Of a stretch of 64,000 nt of DNA, positions 26,186 through 34,743 are shown piece by piece. The stretch lies in NCBI GenBank assembly GCA_026709935.1, contig JAPOSC010000033.1, positions 62,001 to 126,000 of the forward strand, read 5' to 3'. Each line of letters opens with the position of its first letter. The first letter of the stretch is position 1. The notes under the pieces are model-generated. The model was not told where the DNA came from. It searched no databases and saw nothing but the letters and a program-made list of their open reading frames with translations. The translations under genes were made by a program, and so were the position numbers. This DNA is from Thiotrichales bacterium (GTDB taxonomy: Bacteria > Pseudomonadota > Gammaproteobacteria > HK1).

Positions 26186-27268
26186 GTGAGCGCGAAACCT
26201 CTCTTCATGTCGTACACGAAAAGTGATGTCATCAATCTCACCGTATTGATGATATTGGCTTTCGTCATCATTCCGATGACGGTCAAGACTGACTACTGGT
26301 ACAGCTCGATCCTGATACCTTGGCTGTGCCTGTCACTCGCCGCGATCGGCCAGCAAATCGTCATGGGCTATACAGGGCAACTATCCCTCGGCGCGGCCGG
26401 CTTCATGGCGGCGGGCGCTTTTGCGTGCTTCAACTTCATTCTCCGCGTGCCGGACATTCCTTTTTTCGTGGCGCTGATTTTTTCCGGACTGATCGCCGCC
26501 GCATTCGGCATCCTGTTCGGTTTGCCGAGCCTGAGAGTCAGGGGCATCTACCTGATGGTCGCGACGCTCGCGTCGCAGTTCTTCATCATCTGGATGATCG
26601 ACAAATTCGGCTGGTTCAAAAACTACGATTCTTCGGGCATTATCACGACGCAAGATATCGTCATCATGGGCAAGCCTTTTACGTCGCCTATGGAGATGTT
26701 TTTCGTCATTGTCGTTGTTGTAACCGCGCTGACGCTGATCGCGATGAATATGGCTCGAGGCAGCACTGGGCGAGACTGGATGGCGATGCGCGATATGGAC
26801 ATCGCTGCTGAATCGATGAGCATATCGCTGCTGAAAACCAAACCACAGGCATTTGCGATTAGCGCGTTCTGCTGCGGTGTCGCCGGGGCGCTGTTTGCGT
26901 TTACCTATCTGAAGTCGCTGGAACCAGTAGCCTTCGATATCAAACTTTCGTTCAAGATCCTGTTTATGGTAATTCTGGGCGGTCTCGGTACCATCAATGG
27001 TACCTTTATCGGGGCGGCGTTCATTCTGCTTTTCCCGGTGTTGCTCAATAGTCTGGGCAACAACGTCTTTCACGGTGCGATCGACGCAACGATCATTTCC
27101 TCGATCGAACAGGTGGTTTTCGGCGTTCTGATCATCGTTTTCATGATTTACGAGCCACTCGGGATAGCCAAGCTTTGGGATAACCTCAAGCAGAGATTTC
27201 AAAGATCACGATCGTTGGGAAAAGAGTCGTCAAGAGACGAGAAAAAATTGATTGAACAGGCGAATTGA
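26186..27268 (+). CDS. Branched-chain-type ABC permease (LivM-like)
   Basis: A 360-residue membrane protein with about ten hydrophobic segments; GQLSLGAAGFMAAGAF and GLPSLRVRGIYLMVATLASQ are signature LivM blocks, and RDWMAMRDMDIAAESMSI is the cytoplasmic coupling loop. The start is GTG with AGGAG seven bases upstream. It appears intact although its partners are broken. Its low GC matches the cluster. Confidence 0.88.
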   Translation: MSAKPLFMSYTKSDVINLTVLMILAFVIIPMTVKTDYWYSSILIPWLCLSLAAIGQQIVMGYTGQLSLGAAGFMAAGAFACFNFILRVPDIPFFVALIFSGLIAAAFGILFGLPSLRVRGIYLMVATLASQFFIIWMIDKFGWFKNYDSSGIITTQDIVIMGKPFTSPMEMFFVIVVVVTALTLIAMNMARGSTGRDWMAMRDMDIAAESMSISLLKTKPQAFAISAFCCGVAGALFAFTYLKSLEPVAFDIKLSFKILFMVILGGLGTINGTFIGAAFILLFPVLLNSLGNNVFHGAIDATIISSIEQVVFGVLIIVFMIYEPLGIAKLWDNLKQRFQRSRSLGKESSRDEKKLIEQAN

Positions 27269-27279
27269 GTATTTCAGAC

Positions 27280-27414
27280 ATGAGCAAGCAAACCAAACTC
27301 CTGTCGGCACTGATCGCACGCATATGTATCGGTCCAATGCCTGCAAGAAACTCTGATCTATTCCAGCAACGACGATGGGATAAAGATCGACACACGAGGA
27401 TCATGGCGGCCTGA
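27280..27414 (+). pseudogene. 5' fragment of a substrate-binding protein gene (signal peptide only)
   Basis: A 44-codon frame whose first 22 residues (MSKQTKLLSALIARICIGPM) look like a Sec signal peptide; after PAR the sequence becomes unrelated and stops. A binding-protein gene would be expected right after livM, and its 3' part is found at 23826-24519. I read the two as halves of one gene or of two dead copies. Confidence 0.55.
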
Positions 27415-27434
27415 AACTCCAACTGGAATGCACC

Positions 27435-27779
27435 TCAAGCAAGCCGCCAGGCTGTCCAGCAAACCGGGATCACCTCAGTCGCGGCCGGAACCACCCCGCC
27501 GATCACCTTCGCGGCATGCTCCAAGCGCGGCCGCGCTGTGGCGGGGTCTTTCCCTTGCTGTTGCAGAAGCCGCGCGAACATCTCATCCAGATTGACCGCG
27601 GCGTCCCAGATGGCATCCGACTTCGTGGTATCGCCGGCGGCAAGTGCCCGCTTCCGCGCGCTACCCGACCAAACGTTCGGAATCGAGTCGACGATCCGCA
27701 AGGTCGATTCGAGCTGCACAGCTTCCTCGCTCTGCATCCTCACGATCGCGCGATTCTGCAAGTCACCGAGTTCTGCCAT
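27435..27779 (-). CDS. Hypothetical protein
   Basis: 114 codons, ATG at 27779. Mostly helical composition (DLQNRAIVRMQSEEAVQLE) with no motif or membrane segment that I recognise. Codon use resembles the resident genes, and it is divergent from the VWA gene with 57 bases between them. The ribosome-binding site is weak, so existence is only moderately supported. Confidence 0.45.
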   Translation of the reverse strand: MAELGDLQNRAIVRMQSEEAVQLESTLRIVDSIPNVWSGSARKRALAAGDTTKSDAIWDAAVNLDEMFARLLQQQGKDPATARPRLEHAAKVIGGVVPAATEVIPVCWTAWRLA

Positions 27780-27836
27780 CCGGCCACAGCGAGGCCGGAT
27801 GCTATGATCGCACCCCGACCGGGAGCGCTCGCCAGG

Positions 27837-28553
27837 ATGACCGGAGATCGCAACAAACTGCCTGCGCGGTCGACGTCGGCCGAGGTTGACGCCTTCCTGC
27901 GAGACGTGGCGGCAATCACGCCGACGAACCGCACCACGGCGACGGGACGCCTGCTCTTCGCGATGGACGCGACCGCGAGCCGCGAGCCGACGTGGGACCG
28001 CGCCTGCGCCATCCAGAGCGAGATGTTCACCGAGGCGGCCCGGGTCGGCAGCCTCGCGGTGCAGCTCTGCCACTACAGCGGCTTCCGCGGTTTCGAAGCG
28101 ACTCCCTGGCTCACGAACTCCGGCGCGTTGCTGCGTCACATGAGTGCGGTGCGCTGCGCGGCGGGAATGACCCAGATCGAGCGGGTCCTGCGCCATGCGA
28201 AGACCGAGGCCGAACGCGCGCGGGTCAACGCCATGGTCTTCGTCGGCGACTGCATGGAAGAGGATGTGGATCGGCTGTGCGCGGCGGCCGGGCCCCTGCG
28301 ACTGCTGAGCGTTCCGGTGTTCATGTTCCACGAAGGCCACGACCCCGTGGCCGGGCAGGCATTCCACGAGGTCGCGACCCTGACCCGGGGGGCTTGCTGC
28401 CGCTTCGACGCGTCGAGCGCGGCGGAGCTACGCGATCTGCTGCGCGCAGTCGCCGTCTACGCGGCGGGAGGGCGTGAGTCGCTGGAGGATCTCGGCCGAC
28501 GCGAGGGGGGCTCGATCAAGTTGCTCGCTCACTCATTCGGCCGAGGCAAGTAG
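27837..28553 (+). CDS. VWA-domain (MIDAS-like) protein
   Basis: A 238-residue protein whose LLFAMDATASREPTWD is a MIDAS-type metal site (D-x-S/T-x-S in the form DATAS) and VFVGDCMEED matches a later VWA strand. No signal peptide. Such solitary VWA proteins are usually of unknown function and bind protein partners through the metal site. It runs seven bases into the J-domain membrane protein gene, so the two form an operon and probably act together. Confidence 0.8.
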   Translation: MTGDRNKLPARSTSAEVDAFLRDVAAITPTNRTTATGRLLFAMDATASREPTWDRACAIQSEMFTEAARVGSLAVQLCHYSGFRGFEATPWLTNSGALLRHMSAVRCAAGMTQIERVLRHAKTEAERARVNAMVFVGDCMEEDVDRLCAAAGPLRLLSVPVFMFHEGHDPVAGQAFHEVATLTRGACCRFDASSAAELRDLLRAVAVYAAGGRESLEDLGRREGGSIKLLAHSFGRGK

Positions 28554-28559
28554 CCTGCC

Positions 28560-29282
28560 GTGCACCCCATCCTGCTCCTCGTCGCGCTGGTCGCGGTGCT
28601 GTTCCTGTTCAGTTGGTACAAGCGCGTCCCGAAGGGGAAACAGCGCCGATTTCGCAACCGGGCCCTGCTGATCGGAGGCGGGATTCTCCTGTTCTTCGCG
28701 CTGATCACCGGCAGGCTGCACCCTCTGTTCGCAGGGCTCGCGGCGCTCGTTCCTCTGGCGTACCGCGCGTACGGCCTGTACCAGACTTTCAGCACCATCC
28801 GGGGGTTCACCCGGCGCATGAAGGCCGGGGCCTCGCCCGGTCCCACTCCGGGCCAGACGTCCGAGGTCGAAACCGAATACCTCGGCATGCGGCTCGACCA
28901 CGACACCGGTGAGATGGACGGCACCGTGCTGCGCGGACGTTTCGAGGGTCGCACCCTGCGAGGGCTCGGTTTCCCGGAGCTGCTCGAACTGCTCGACGAG
29001 TGCCGGTCGGACCGGCAGTCCATGGCGGTGCTGGAGGCGTACCTCGACCGGGTGCATGAAGACTGGCGCGCGCATCACCGGCCGCCCCCCGGGCGCCAGC
29101 CGTCGAACGCGATGAGCAAGGAGGAGGCACGCGCGGTGCTGGGCGTCGACCCGGATGCGACGCGCGAGGACATCATCCAGGCGCACCGCCGCCTGATGCA
29201 GCGCCTGCATCCGGACCGGGGCGGCTCGGACTACCTCGCAGCAAAGCTCAACGCCGCGAAGGACCTGTTGCTCGGAGATTGA
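28560..29282 (+). CDS. Membrane-anchored J-domain protein
   Basis: A 240-residue protein starting with GTG. Two N-terminal hydrophobic segments ([15 protein letters not shown] and [16 protein letters not shown]) plus a third around [20 protein letters not shown] anchor it. The last 60 residues are a J-domain with the HPD tripeptide in RLHPDRGG, which stimulates DnaK ATPase. The C-terminal J-domain on a membrane stalk recalls Tim14/Pam18-like bacterial proteins. The central [18 protein letters not shown] block is typical of proteobacterial members. Confidence 0.88.
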   Translation: MHPILLLVALVAVLFLFSWYKRVPKGKQRRFRNRALLIGGGILLFFALITGRLHPLFAGLAALVPLAYRAYGLYQTFSTIRGFTRRMKAGASPGPTPGQTSEVETEYLGMRLDHDTGEMDGTVLRGRFEGRTLRGLGFPELLELLDECRSDRQSMAVLEAYLDRVHEDWRAHHRPPPGRQPSNAMSKEEARAVLGVDPDATREDIIQAHRRLMQRLHPDRGGSDYLAAKLNAAKDLLLGD

Positions 29283-29492
29283 TCCGGACGATCAGAGGAG
29301 CACGCTGAACGATAACGGGATGGGAAGCGGGCATGGAGAGTGAACGCTCTCAGTCGGGTGTCGAGGCTCGCCGGCCGACATCCCGGAGCGGCCCCGCAAG
29401 GGGCAATGGAAGACGCCGGGGAAGACGCCAGGAGCGGACGAACCAGCGCTCCGTTGCCGGGAGCAGGGCCAAGGTCACCGCTCAGCCGTCGC

Positions 29493-30248
29493 TCAGCCGT
29501 CGAATGCGACGATGACCCGGCGGTTCTGCCGCCCCTTCTTCTCGATCTTCGTCACCCGCACCCGTCCGATCTCGCCGATCGACGCCACATGGGTGCCACC
29601 GCAGGGCTGCAGGTCCACCCCCTCGATTTCGAGCACGCGCACCCGCCCCTGCCCCCGCGGCGGCGCCACCGACATCGTGCGCACCAGCGACGGGTTCGCA
29701 TCGAGCTCTTCTTCGCTGATCCAGCGCGAGGTCACGGGGTGATTCGCGGCGACCAGCCGGTTGAGCCGATCGGTGAGGTCCGCCTTGTCCAGCGTGCTCT
29801 CGGGCAGGTCGAAGTCGAGCCGGCCGCTGCCGTCGCGGATGGAGCCTCCGGTGACCGGCGCCGGAATCAGCGAACACAGCAGGTGCAGGCAGGTGTGCAT
29901 CCGCATCAGCCGATGCCGCCGCTCCCAGTCGATGCGGGCGGTGACCTCGCACCCCGCCAGACCCGGATCGGCCGGAGTCTCCGGGATGTGCACGATCTCG
30001 CCCGGGGCTTCGCCCTTGCGGGTGTCGACGATTCGCAGGGCGCTGCCGTCGTCGAGAACCAGCTCGCCGGTGTCTCCCGGCTGGCCGCCGCCGAGCGGAT
30101 AGAAAACAGTGCGGTCGAGACGCAGCCCCGCTCCATCCACCCGGGTGATACAGGCCCGGCAGGATTTCGCGTACGCGTCTTGCCTGAACACTTCACCAGT
30201 GGCCGGGGACGCTTCACCAGCGGCCAGGGCGGTGCTTTGTTCGGTCAT
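29493..30248 (-). CDS. alaX: Alanyl-tRNA editing protein (AlaX)
   Basis: A 251-residue free-standing editing enzyme that hydrolyses misacylated Ser-tRNA(Ala) or Gly-tRNA(Ala). Both zinc motifs are present: HTCLH (H-x3-H) near residue 118 and CGGTH (C-x3-H) near 215. The N-terminal YPLGGGQPGDTG corresponds to the AlaRS C-terminal-like entry and makes it the AlaX-M type. No aminoacylation domain. It lies 43 bases downstream of the small DUF465 gene. Confidence 0.92.
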   Translation of the reverse strand: MTEQSTALAAGEASPATGEVFRQDAYAKSCRACITRVDGAGLRLDRTVFYPLGGGQPGDTGELVLDDGSALRIVDTRKGEAPGEIVHIPETPADPGLAGCEVTARIDWERRHRLMRMHTCLHLLCSLIPAPVTGGSIRDGSGRLDFDLPESTLDKADLTDRLNRLVAANHPVTSRWISEEELDANPSLVRTMSVAPPRGQGRVRVLEIEGVDLQPCGGTHVASIGEIGRVRVTKIEKKGRQNRRVIVAFDG

Positions 30249-30291
30249 CGAGGGGGCTCCATATCGGCCGCGGGAGAAGCCGCCCGACGAC

Positions 30292-30516
30292 TCAGGCGTG
30301 CTCGCGCCGGTACTGCTCGATCATCGCCGCCATCCTGTCTTTGGCGAGGAGCTTTTCCTTCTTCATCGTGCCGAGACTCAGGTCATCGAGCGGCAACACG
30401 CCGAGTTCGGCATCACGGACCTTCTTCTTGAGTGTGTCATGCTCTTCGTACAGAGCCTGGAACTGCTTGTTGTCATTGAGTAGAACTTCGACGATTTCCT
30501 GGTCGTACTCGAACAT
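30292..30516 (-). CDS. DUF465 (YdcH) family small protein
   Basis: A 74-residue highly charged helical protein, MFEYDQEIVEVLLNDNKQF, with LYEEHDTLKKKV and KKEKLLAKDRMAAMI, the YdcH/DUF465 pattern common in proteobacteria. Likely a coiled-coil dimer of unknown role. Its lower GC than neighbours reflects Lys/Glu/Asn-rich composition rather than transfer. Confidence 0.88.
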   Translation of the reverse strand: MFEYDQEIVEVLLNDNKQFQALYEEHDTLKKKVRDAELGVLPLDDLSLGTMKKEKLLAKDRMAAMIEQYRREHA

Positions 30517-30730
30517 TGAACCTCCCGGGAACGATGGTCTGGAGAACGGGCCGGAACTTCCTCGTGCAGTACCCTCTGCCGGGCCAGTCTACAACTTCGA
30601 AACTGGCCTGTCTCCGCTCGCCTCCCCCCCTCGACCGCACCCGCAGCACCGCGCCGGATCGTTTCACGCGGCGGCGTAGCGTGCCGGTCGAAACCCCGTC
30701 GTTTACACTGGAGTCCGCTCCACTCCACGC

Positions 30731-32422
30731 GTGACCTCCACCATGAACAGGATGCCGATCGAGAAGTACCAGCGGTTCCCGCCCATCAACCTGCCGGACC
30801 GGCAGTGGCCGGCTCGCACCATCACCCGCGCCCCGGTGTGGTGCAGCGTCGATCTGCGCGACGGCAATCAGGCGCTCGTCGACCCCATGGACGGCCGGCG
30901 CAAGCTCCACATGTTCGAGACCCTCGTCGGCATGGGCTTCAAGGAGATCGAGGTCGGCTTCCCGGCCGCCTCGAAGACCGACTTCGACTTCGCGCGCAAG
31001 CTCATCGAGGAAGACCGCATCCCCGAGGACGTGACCATCCAGGTGCTCACCCAGTCCCGCGAGCCGCTGATACGACGCACCTTCGAGAGCCTGGAGGGCT
31101 GTCACCGCGCCATCCTCCACCTCTACAACTCCACCTCGGCCCTGCAGCGCCGGGTGGTGTTCGGGCTCGACCGTGACGGCATCACCGATATCGCGGTGAC
31201 CGGCGCGAAGCTCGTGCGCGAACTCGCGGAGGCAATGCACGGTTCCGAGATCGTCTACCAGTACTCGCCGGAGAGCTTCACCGGCACCGAACTCGACTTC
31301 GCGGTCGAGGTGTGCGAGGCGGTGTGCGACGTGTGGGAGCCGACGCCGGAGAAGAAGGCCATCATCAACCTGCCGGCGACGGTGGAGATGGCCAGCCCCA
31401 ACGTCTACGCAGATCAGATCGAGTGGTTCATCCGCAACTTCCGCTACCGCGAGCGCTGCATCATCAGCTTGCATCCGCACAACGACCGGGGCACCGGGGT
31501 GGCGGCGGCAGAGCTGGCGGTGATGGCGGGCGCGGATCGGGTCGAGGGGACGCTGTTCGGCAACGGCGAGCGCACCGGCAACGTGGACGTGGTCAACCTG
31601 GCCATGAACCTCTTCACCCAGGGCATCGACCCGGAACTCGACCTGTCCGACCTCGACCGGCTGCGGGGCGTGGCGGAGTTCTGCAACCAGTTGCCGGTCC
31701 ACCCGCGCCACCCGTGGGCGGGCGAGCTCGTCTACACGGCCTTCTCCGGGTCGCACCAGGACGCGATCAAGAAAGGCATGAACGCCATGGAGCGGAGCAA
31801 CTCCGGCCAGTGGGAAGTGCCCTACCTGCCGGTCGACCCGCGTGACGTCGGACGCGACTACGAGGCGATCATTCGGGTCAACAGCCAGTCCGGCAAGGGC
31901 GGGGTCGCCTATCTCCTCAAGGCCGACCACGGCATCGATCTGCCGCGCAACCTCCAGGTCGAATTCAGTCGCCTCGTGCAGGACGTCACCGACCAGAGCG
32001 GCCGGGAAATCAGCTCCGAGGATCTGCGGACGCTCTTCGAGTCGGAGTATCTGCGCGACGACGGCCCCTACGAGTTCGTCGAACACTGGTCGGTGCCGGA
32101 TACCCACGCTTCGGAACGCCGGGTGCTCACCGCGTCCATCCGCCGCCACGGCGAGGAGCTCACCATCGTCGGTCGGGGCAACGGCCCCATCGCTGCCTTC
32201 GTGGACGCACTGAATACGGAGTGCGCAGTGAAGGTCTCGGTCAAGAACTACCATGAGCATGCGCTCGGACGCGGCGCCGACGCGACGGCGATGGCCTACG
32301 TGGAGGTGGCGGACGAATCGGGGGATGTGCTGTTCGGCGTGGGACGGCATCCGAACATCACGAATGCGTCGCTACGCGCGATCCTGTGCGCCGTGAACCG
32401 ACTCCTCGCCAGGGCAGGCTGA
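30731..32422 (+). CDS. leuA: 2-isopropylmalate synthase (type 2)
   Basis: A 563-residue LeuA that condenses acetyl-CoA with 2-oxoisovalerate, the first step of leucine synthesis. The catalytic HMG-CoA-lyase-like barrel carries SVDLRDGNQAL (metal Asp), GFKEIEVGFPAAS, and the His-x-His metal site in LHPHNDRGTG; the C-terminal 130 residues are the leucine-sensing LeuA dimer domain. The length and PPINLPDRQWP opening mark the class 2 form. The frame opens with GTG at 30731; an in-frame ATG at 30743 is equally plausible because neither has a clear ribosome-binding site. Confidence 0.95.
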   Translation: MTSTMNRMPIEKYQRFPPINLPDRQWPARTITRAPVWCSVDLRDGNQALVDPMDGRRKLHMFETLVGMGFKEIEVGFPAASKTDFDFARKLIEEDRIPEDVTIQVLTQSREPLIRRTFESLEGCHRAILHLYNSTSALQRRVVFGLDRDGITDIAVTGAKLVRELAEAMHGSEIVYQYSPESFTGTELDFAVEVCEAVCDVWEPTPEKKAIINLPATVEMASPNVYADQIEWFIRNFRYRERCIISLHPHNDRGTGVAAAELAVMAGADRVEGTLFGNGERTGNVDVVNLAMNLFTQGIDPELDLSDLDRLRGVAEFCNQLPVHPRHPWAGELVYTAFSGSHQDAIKKGMNAMERSNSGQWEVPYLPVDPRDVGRDYEAIIRVNSQSGKGGVAYLLKADHGIDLPRNLQVEFSRLVQDVTDQSGREISSEDLRTLFESEYLRDDGPYEFVEHWSVPDTHASERRVLTASIRRHGEELTIVGRGNGPIAAFVDALNTECAVKVSVKNYHEHALGRGADATAMAYVEVADESGDVLFGVGRHPNITNASLRAILCAVNRLLARAG

Positions 32423-32491
32423 GGCCGGCCGGGGCGCACCGGGTCGAAATCGGGCCGGAGACGCGGCGATTCCCGCCGACCCGCCGAGCGG

Positions 32492-32580
32492 CCGTCTCGC
32501 GGCGCGATTCCAGTGGGATTTCGGGCTCCCGAGCGTGCGTTCGGGGGAACTTCGAAGGGGGGTGCAGGCCCGCGGGAATT
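32492..32580 (-). repeat. Dispersed intergenic repeat, copy 3
   Basis: More diverged copy of the element, between the leuA stop and the thioesterase start, again antiparallel to the flanking genes. Shares the CGAAATCCC, CCCGAACG and AATTCCCGC blocks on the minus strand. Confidence 0.7.
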
Positions 32581-32664
32581 TCCGACCGGACCGGGACGCG
32601 GCGCAGAGGGCGTATCCGGCCGGGACGCATCCGGCACGGGGAGCGGTGGGCGCACGAGACGACG

Positions 32665-33156
32665 ATGACAAATGCGCTGAGGCTGTGGGAAGGCGAGGTG
32701 CTCCCCGAGTGGATCGACGCCAACCGCCACATGAACGACGGCTACTACGCGGTCGCATTCGGGGAAGCGAGCTGGCGCGTGCAGGACCGTCTCGGACTGC
32801 ACGCGGAGTACCGGGCGCGCACCGGGGGAACTCTCTACTCGGTGGAGGCGCACCTCACGTGGGACCGCGAGGTTGCGCTCGGACAGCGGTTGCACATCGA
32901 GAGCCTGGTGCTCGGCGTCGACGCGAAGCGCCTGCGGGTTTTTCACCGCCTCTTCGCAACCGACGAGGGCTACTCCGCGGCGACGATGGATGTGATGATG
33001 CTGCATGTGGTGCACACAGCGGACGGGGCGCGGACCACGCCGTTTCCCGCCGACATCGCCGGCCCCCTGGCGCGAGTGGCGGCGGAACATGCGCGTCTGG
33101 GGGTTCCGGCGCAGGCAGGGCGTGTGGTGCGCGATATCGGGAACCGCACGCCTTGA
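32665..33156 (+). CDS. 4HBT-fold thioesterase
   Basis: A 163-residue hot-dog thioesterase. VLPEWIDANRHMNDGYYAV is the catalytic helix start with the Asp characteristic of 4-hydroxybenzoyl-CoA thioesterase-like enzymes, close to betainyl-CoA and carnitine-associated thioesterases. The frame is open upstream, but the ATG at 32665 is the first codon with family-like sequence. It stands alone behind the copy-3 repeat; substrate not shown by context. Confidence 0.82.
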   Translation: MTNALRLWEGEVLPEWIDANRHMNDGYYAVAFGEASWRVQDRLGLHAEYRARTGGTLYSVEAHLTWDREVALGQRLHIESLVLGVDAKRLRVFHRLFATDEGYSAATMDVMMLHVVHTADGARTTPFPADIAGPLARVAAEHARLGVPAQAGRVVRDIGNRTP

Positions 33157-33455
33157 TCGCCGGGGCCGGCCCGGGGCTGATCCGAAGGTGGTCCAAGGGC
33201 GGTCCGACACAAGAGCGGTCCGAGACTTGATCGCAAAGATCGGCCGCGCGATGATGCACGCTCGTCAATCAGTGGAACCCGCATGTCGCAAGCAGCGATG
33301 CAGATCGGCAGAGCGAGAGAGGCGCTCGATGCTGCGGCCCTGCGACGGGGAGATTCGTCCGGGAGAGACCGGCGGGAAATATCGAGGGTCGGGCCGAGCC
33401 GGCGTCCGATGACCGACTCCCCATCCGCCGACGCACGCTCCATGAGCCACATCGC
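33157..33455. other. Intergenic region upstream of the Pot-like operon
   Basis: 299 bases with no convincing coding frame, repeat or terminator. It must contain the promoter of the pot-like operon, but I see no clear -35/-10 pair. Confidence 0.4.
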
Positions 33456-34601
33456 GTGAGCAACCCCGGCGCCGCCACCCCGCCGACGGGTTCCCCGGCG
33501 GCCGCGAACGCGGAAGCAGCCTACGTCCGGTTCGACAACGTCCAGAAGAGCTACGACGGCGTGACGCTGGTCGTCAAGAGTCTCGACCTGGACATCGCCA
33601 AGGGCGAGTTCCTCACCATGCTCGGGCCGTCCGGCTCGGGCAAGACGACATGCCTGATGATGCTGGCCGGGTTCGAACCGGCCACCCACGGGGAAATCTT
33701 CCTCGACGCCCGCCCCATCAACAAGGTCCCCCCGCACAAGCGCGGCATCGGGATGGTGTTCCAGAACTACGCGCTGTTCCCGCACATGACGGTGGAGGAG
33801 AACCTGGCCTTTCCTCTGGAAGTACGGCGCATGTCGCGCGACGAGGCGCGCCAGCGGGTGGCGAAAGCGCTGGAGATGGTCGAACTTCCGGGCTTCGGCG
33901 GGCGCCGGCCGGCGCAGCTCTCGGGAGGGCAGCAGCAGCGGGTCGCCGTCGCTCGCGCTCTGGTCTTCGAGCCCGCGCTGGTCCTCATGGACGAGCCCCT
34001 GGGGGCGCTGGACAAGCAGCTTCGCGAGCAGATGCAGTACGAGATCAAGCACATACACGAAAACCTGGGGGTGACCGTGGTCTACGTGACCCACGACCAG
34101 AGCGAGGCGCTGACCATGTCGGACCGCATCGCGGTGTTCGACGACGGCATCATCCAGCAGCTCTCTACCCCCGACGAGCTCTACGAACGGCCGCGGAACA
34201 GCTTCGTGGCCCACTTCATCGGAGAAAACAACACCCTGCACGGTGCTGTGACCGAGGCCCGCAACGGCGAATGCCGCGTGGCCGTCGACGGCGGTGGAGA
34301 AGTCTCAGCCCTCGCGGTCAACGTGGAGGGCGTGAACACGCGCACCACGCTCTCTCTCAGACCCGAGCGAGCGGAGATCAACCCCGCGAGCACCGACGGA
34401 CTGAACACGCTCGAAGGCAGGGTGGAGGAACTGATCTATCTCGGCGACCACATCAGGACCCGTCTGACGGTCGCCGGACACGACGACTTCATCGTCAAGG
34501 TGCCGAACACCCATGCGCACCGGCGGTTGAAGGTAGGCGAGGCGGCAACGATCGCCTGGTTGACGGAGGACTGCCGCGCTCTGGACCCGATTTCGAAATA
34601 G
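33456..34601 (+). CDS. Spermidine/putrescine-type ABC transporter ATPase (PotA-like)
   Basis: A 381-residue ATPase: Walker A GPSGSGKTT, Q-loop FQNYALFPHM, signature LSGGQQQRVAVARAL, Walker B VLMDEPLGALDKQLRE, switch His in VTHDQSEAL. The C-terminal 130 residues form a TOBE-type regulatory domain (SLRPERAEI). The GTG start at 33456 follows an Ala/Pro-rich short leader. First gene of a potA-potD-potB-potC order. The substrate class (polyamine or related amine) is inferred from family only. Confidence 0.9.
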   Translation: MSNPGAATPPTGSPAAANAEAAYVRFDNVQKSYDGVTLVVKSLDLDIAKGEFLTMLGPSGSGKTTCLMMLAGFEPATHGEIFLDARPINKVPPHKRGIGMVFQNYALFPHMTVEENLAFPLEVRRMSRDEARQRVAKALEMVELPGFGGRRPAQLSGGQQQRVAVARALVFEPALVLMDEPLGALDKQLREQMQYEIKHIHENLGVTVVYVTHDQSEALTMSDRIAVFDDGIIQQLSTPDELYERPRNSFVAHFIGENNTLHGAVTEARNGECRVAVDGGGEVSALAVNVEGVNTRTTLSLRPERAEINPASTDGLNTLEGRVEELIYLGDHIRTRLTVAGHDDFIVKVPNTHAHRRLKVGEAATIAWLTEDCRALDPISK

Positions 34602-34743
34602 GGCCGGAGCCCGGACGGATCTGTAGACCGAACGCGCCGCAAACGACCCGAGCAACATCCGAGCAAAGACCAAGCAGAGAACGACCGGGCAAAGACTAGG
34701 CCAACGCTAGCAAAGACTCAGGCACACAACGAAGGAGACCACC

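Noticed and set aside
34650-34725. Repeated GCAAAGAC in front of the Pot-type binding protein gene
   Set aside because: Three short imperfect occurrences in an A-rich leader; too weak to call a regulatory array.
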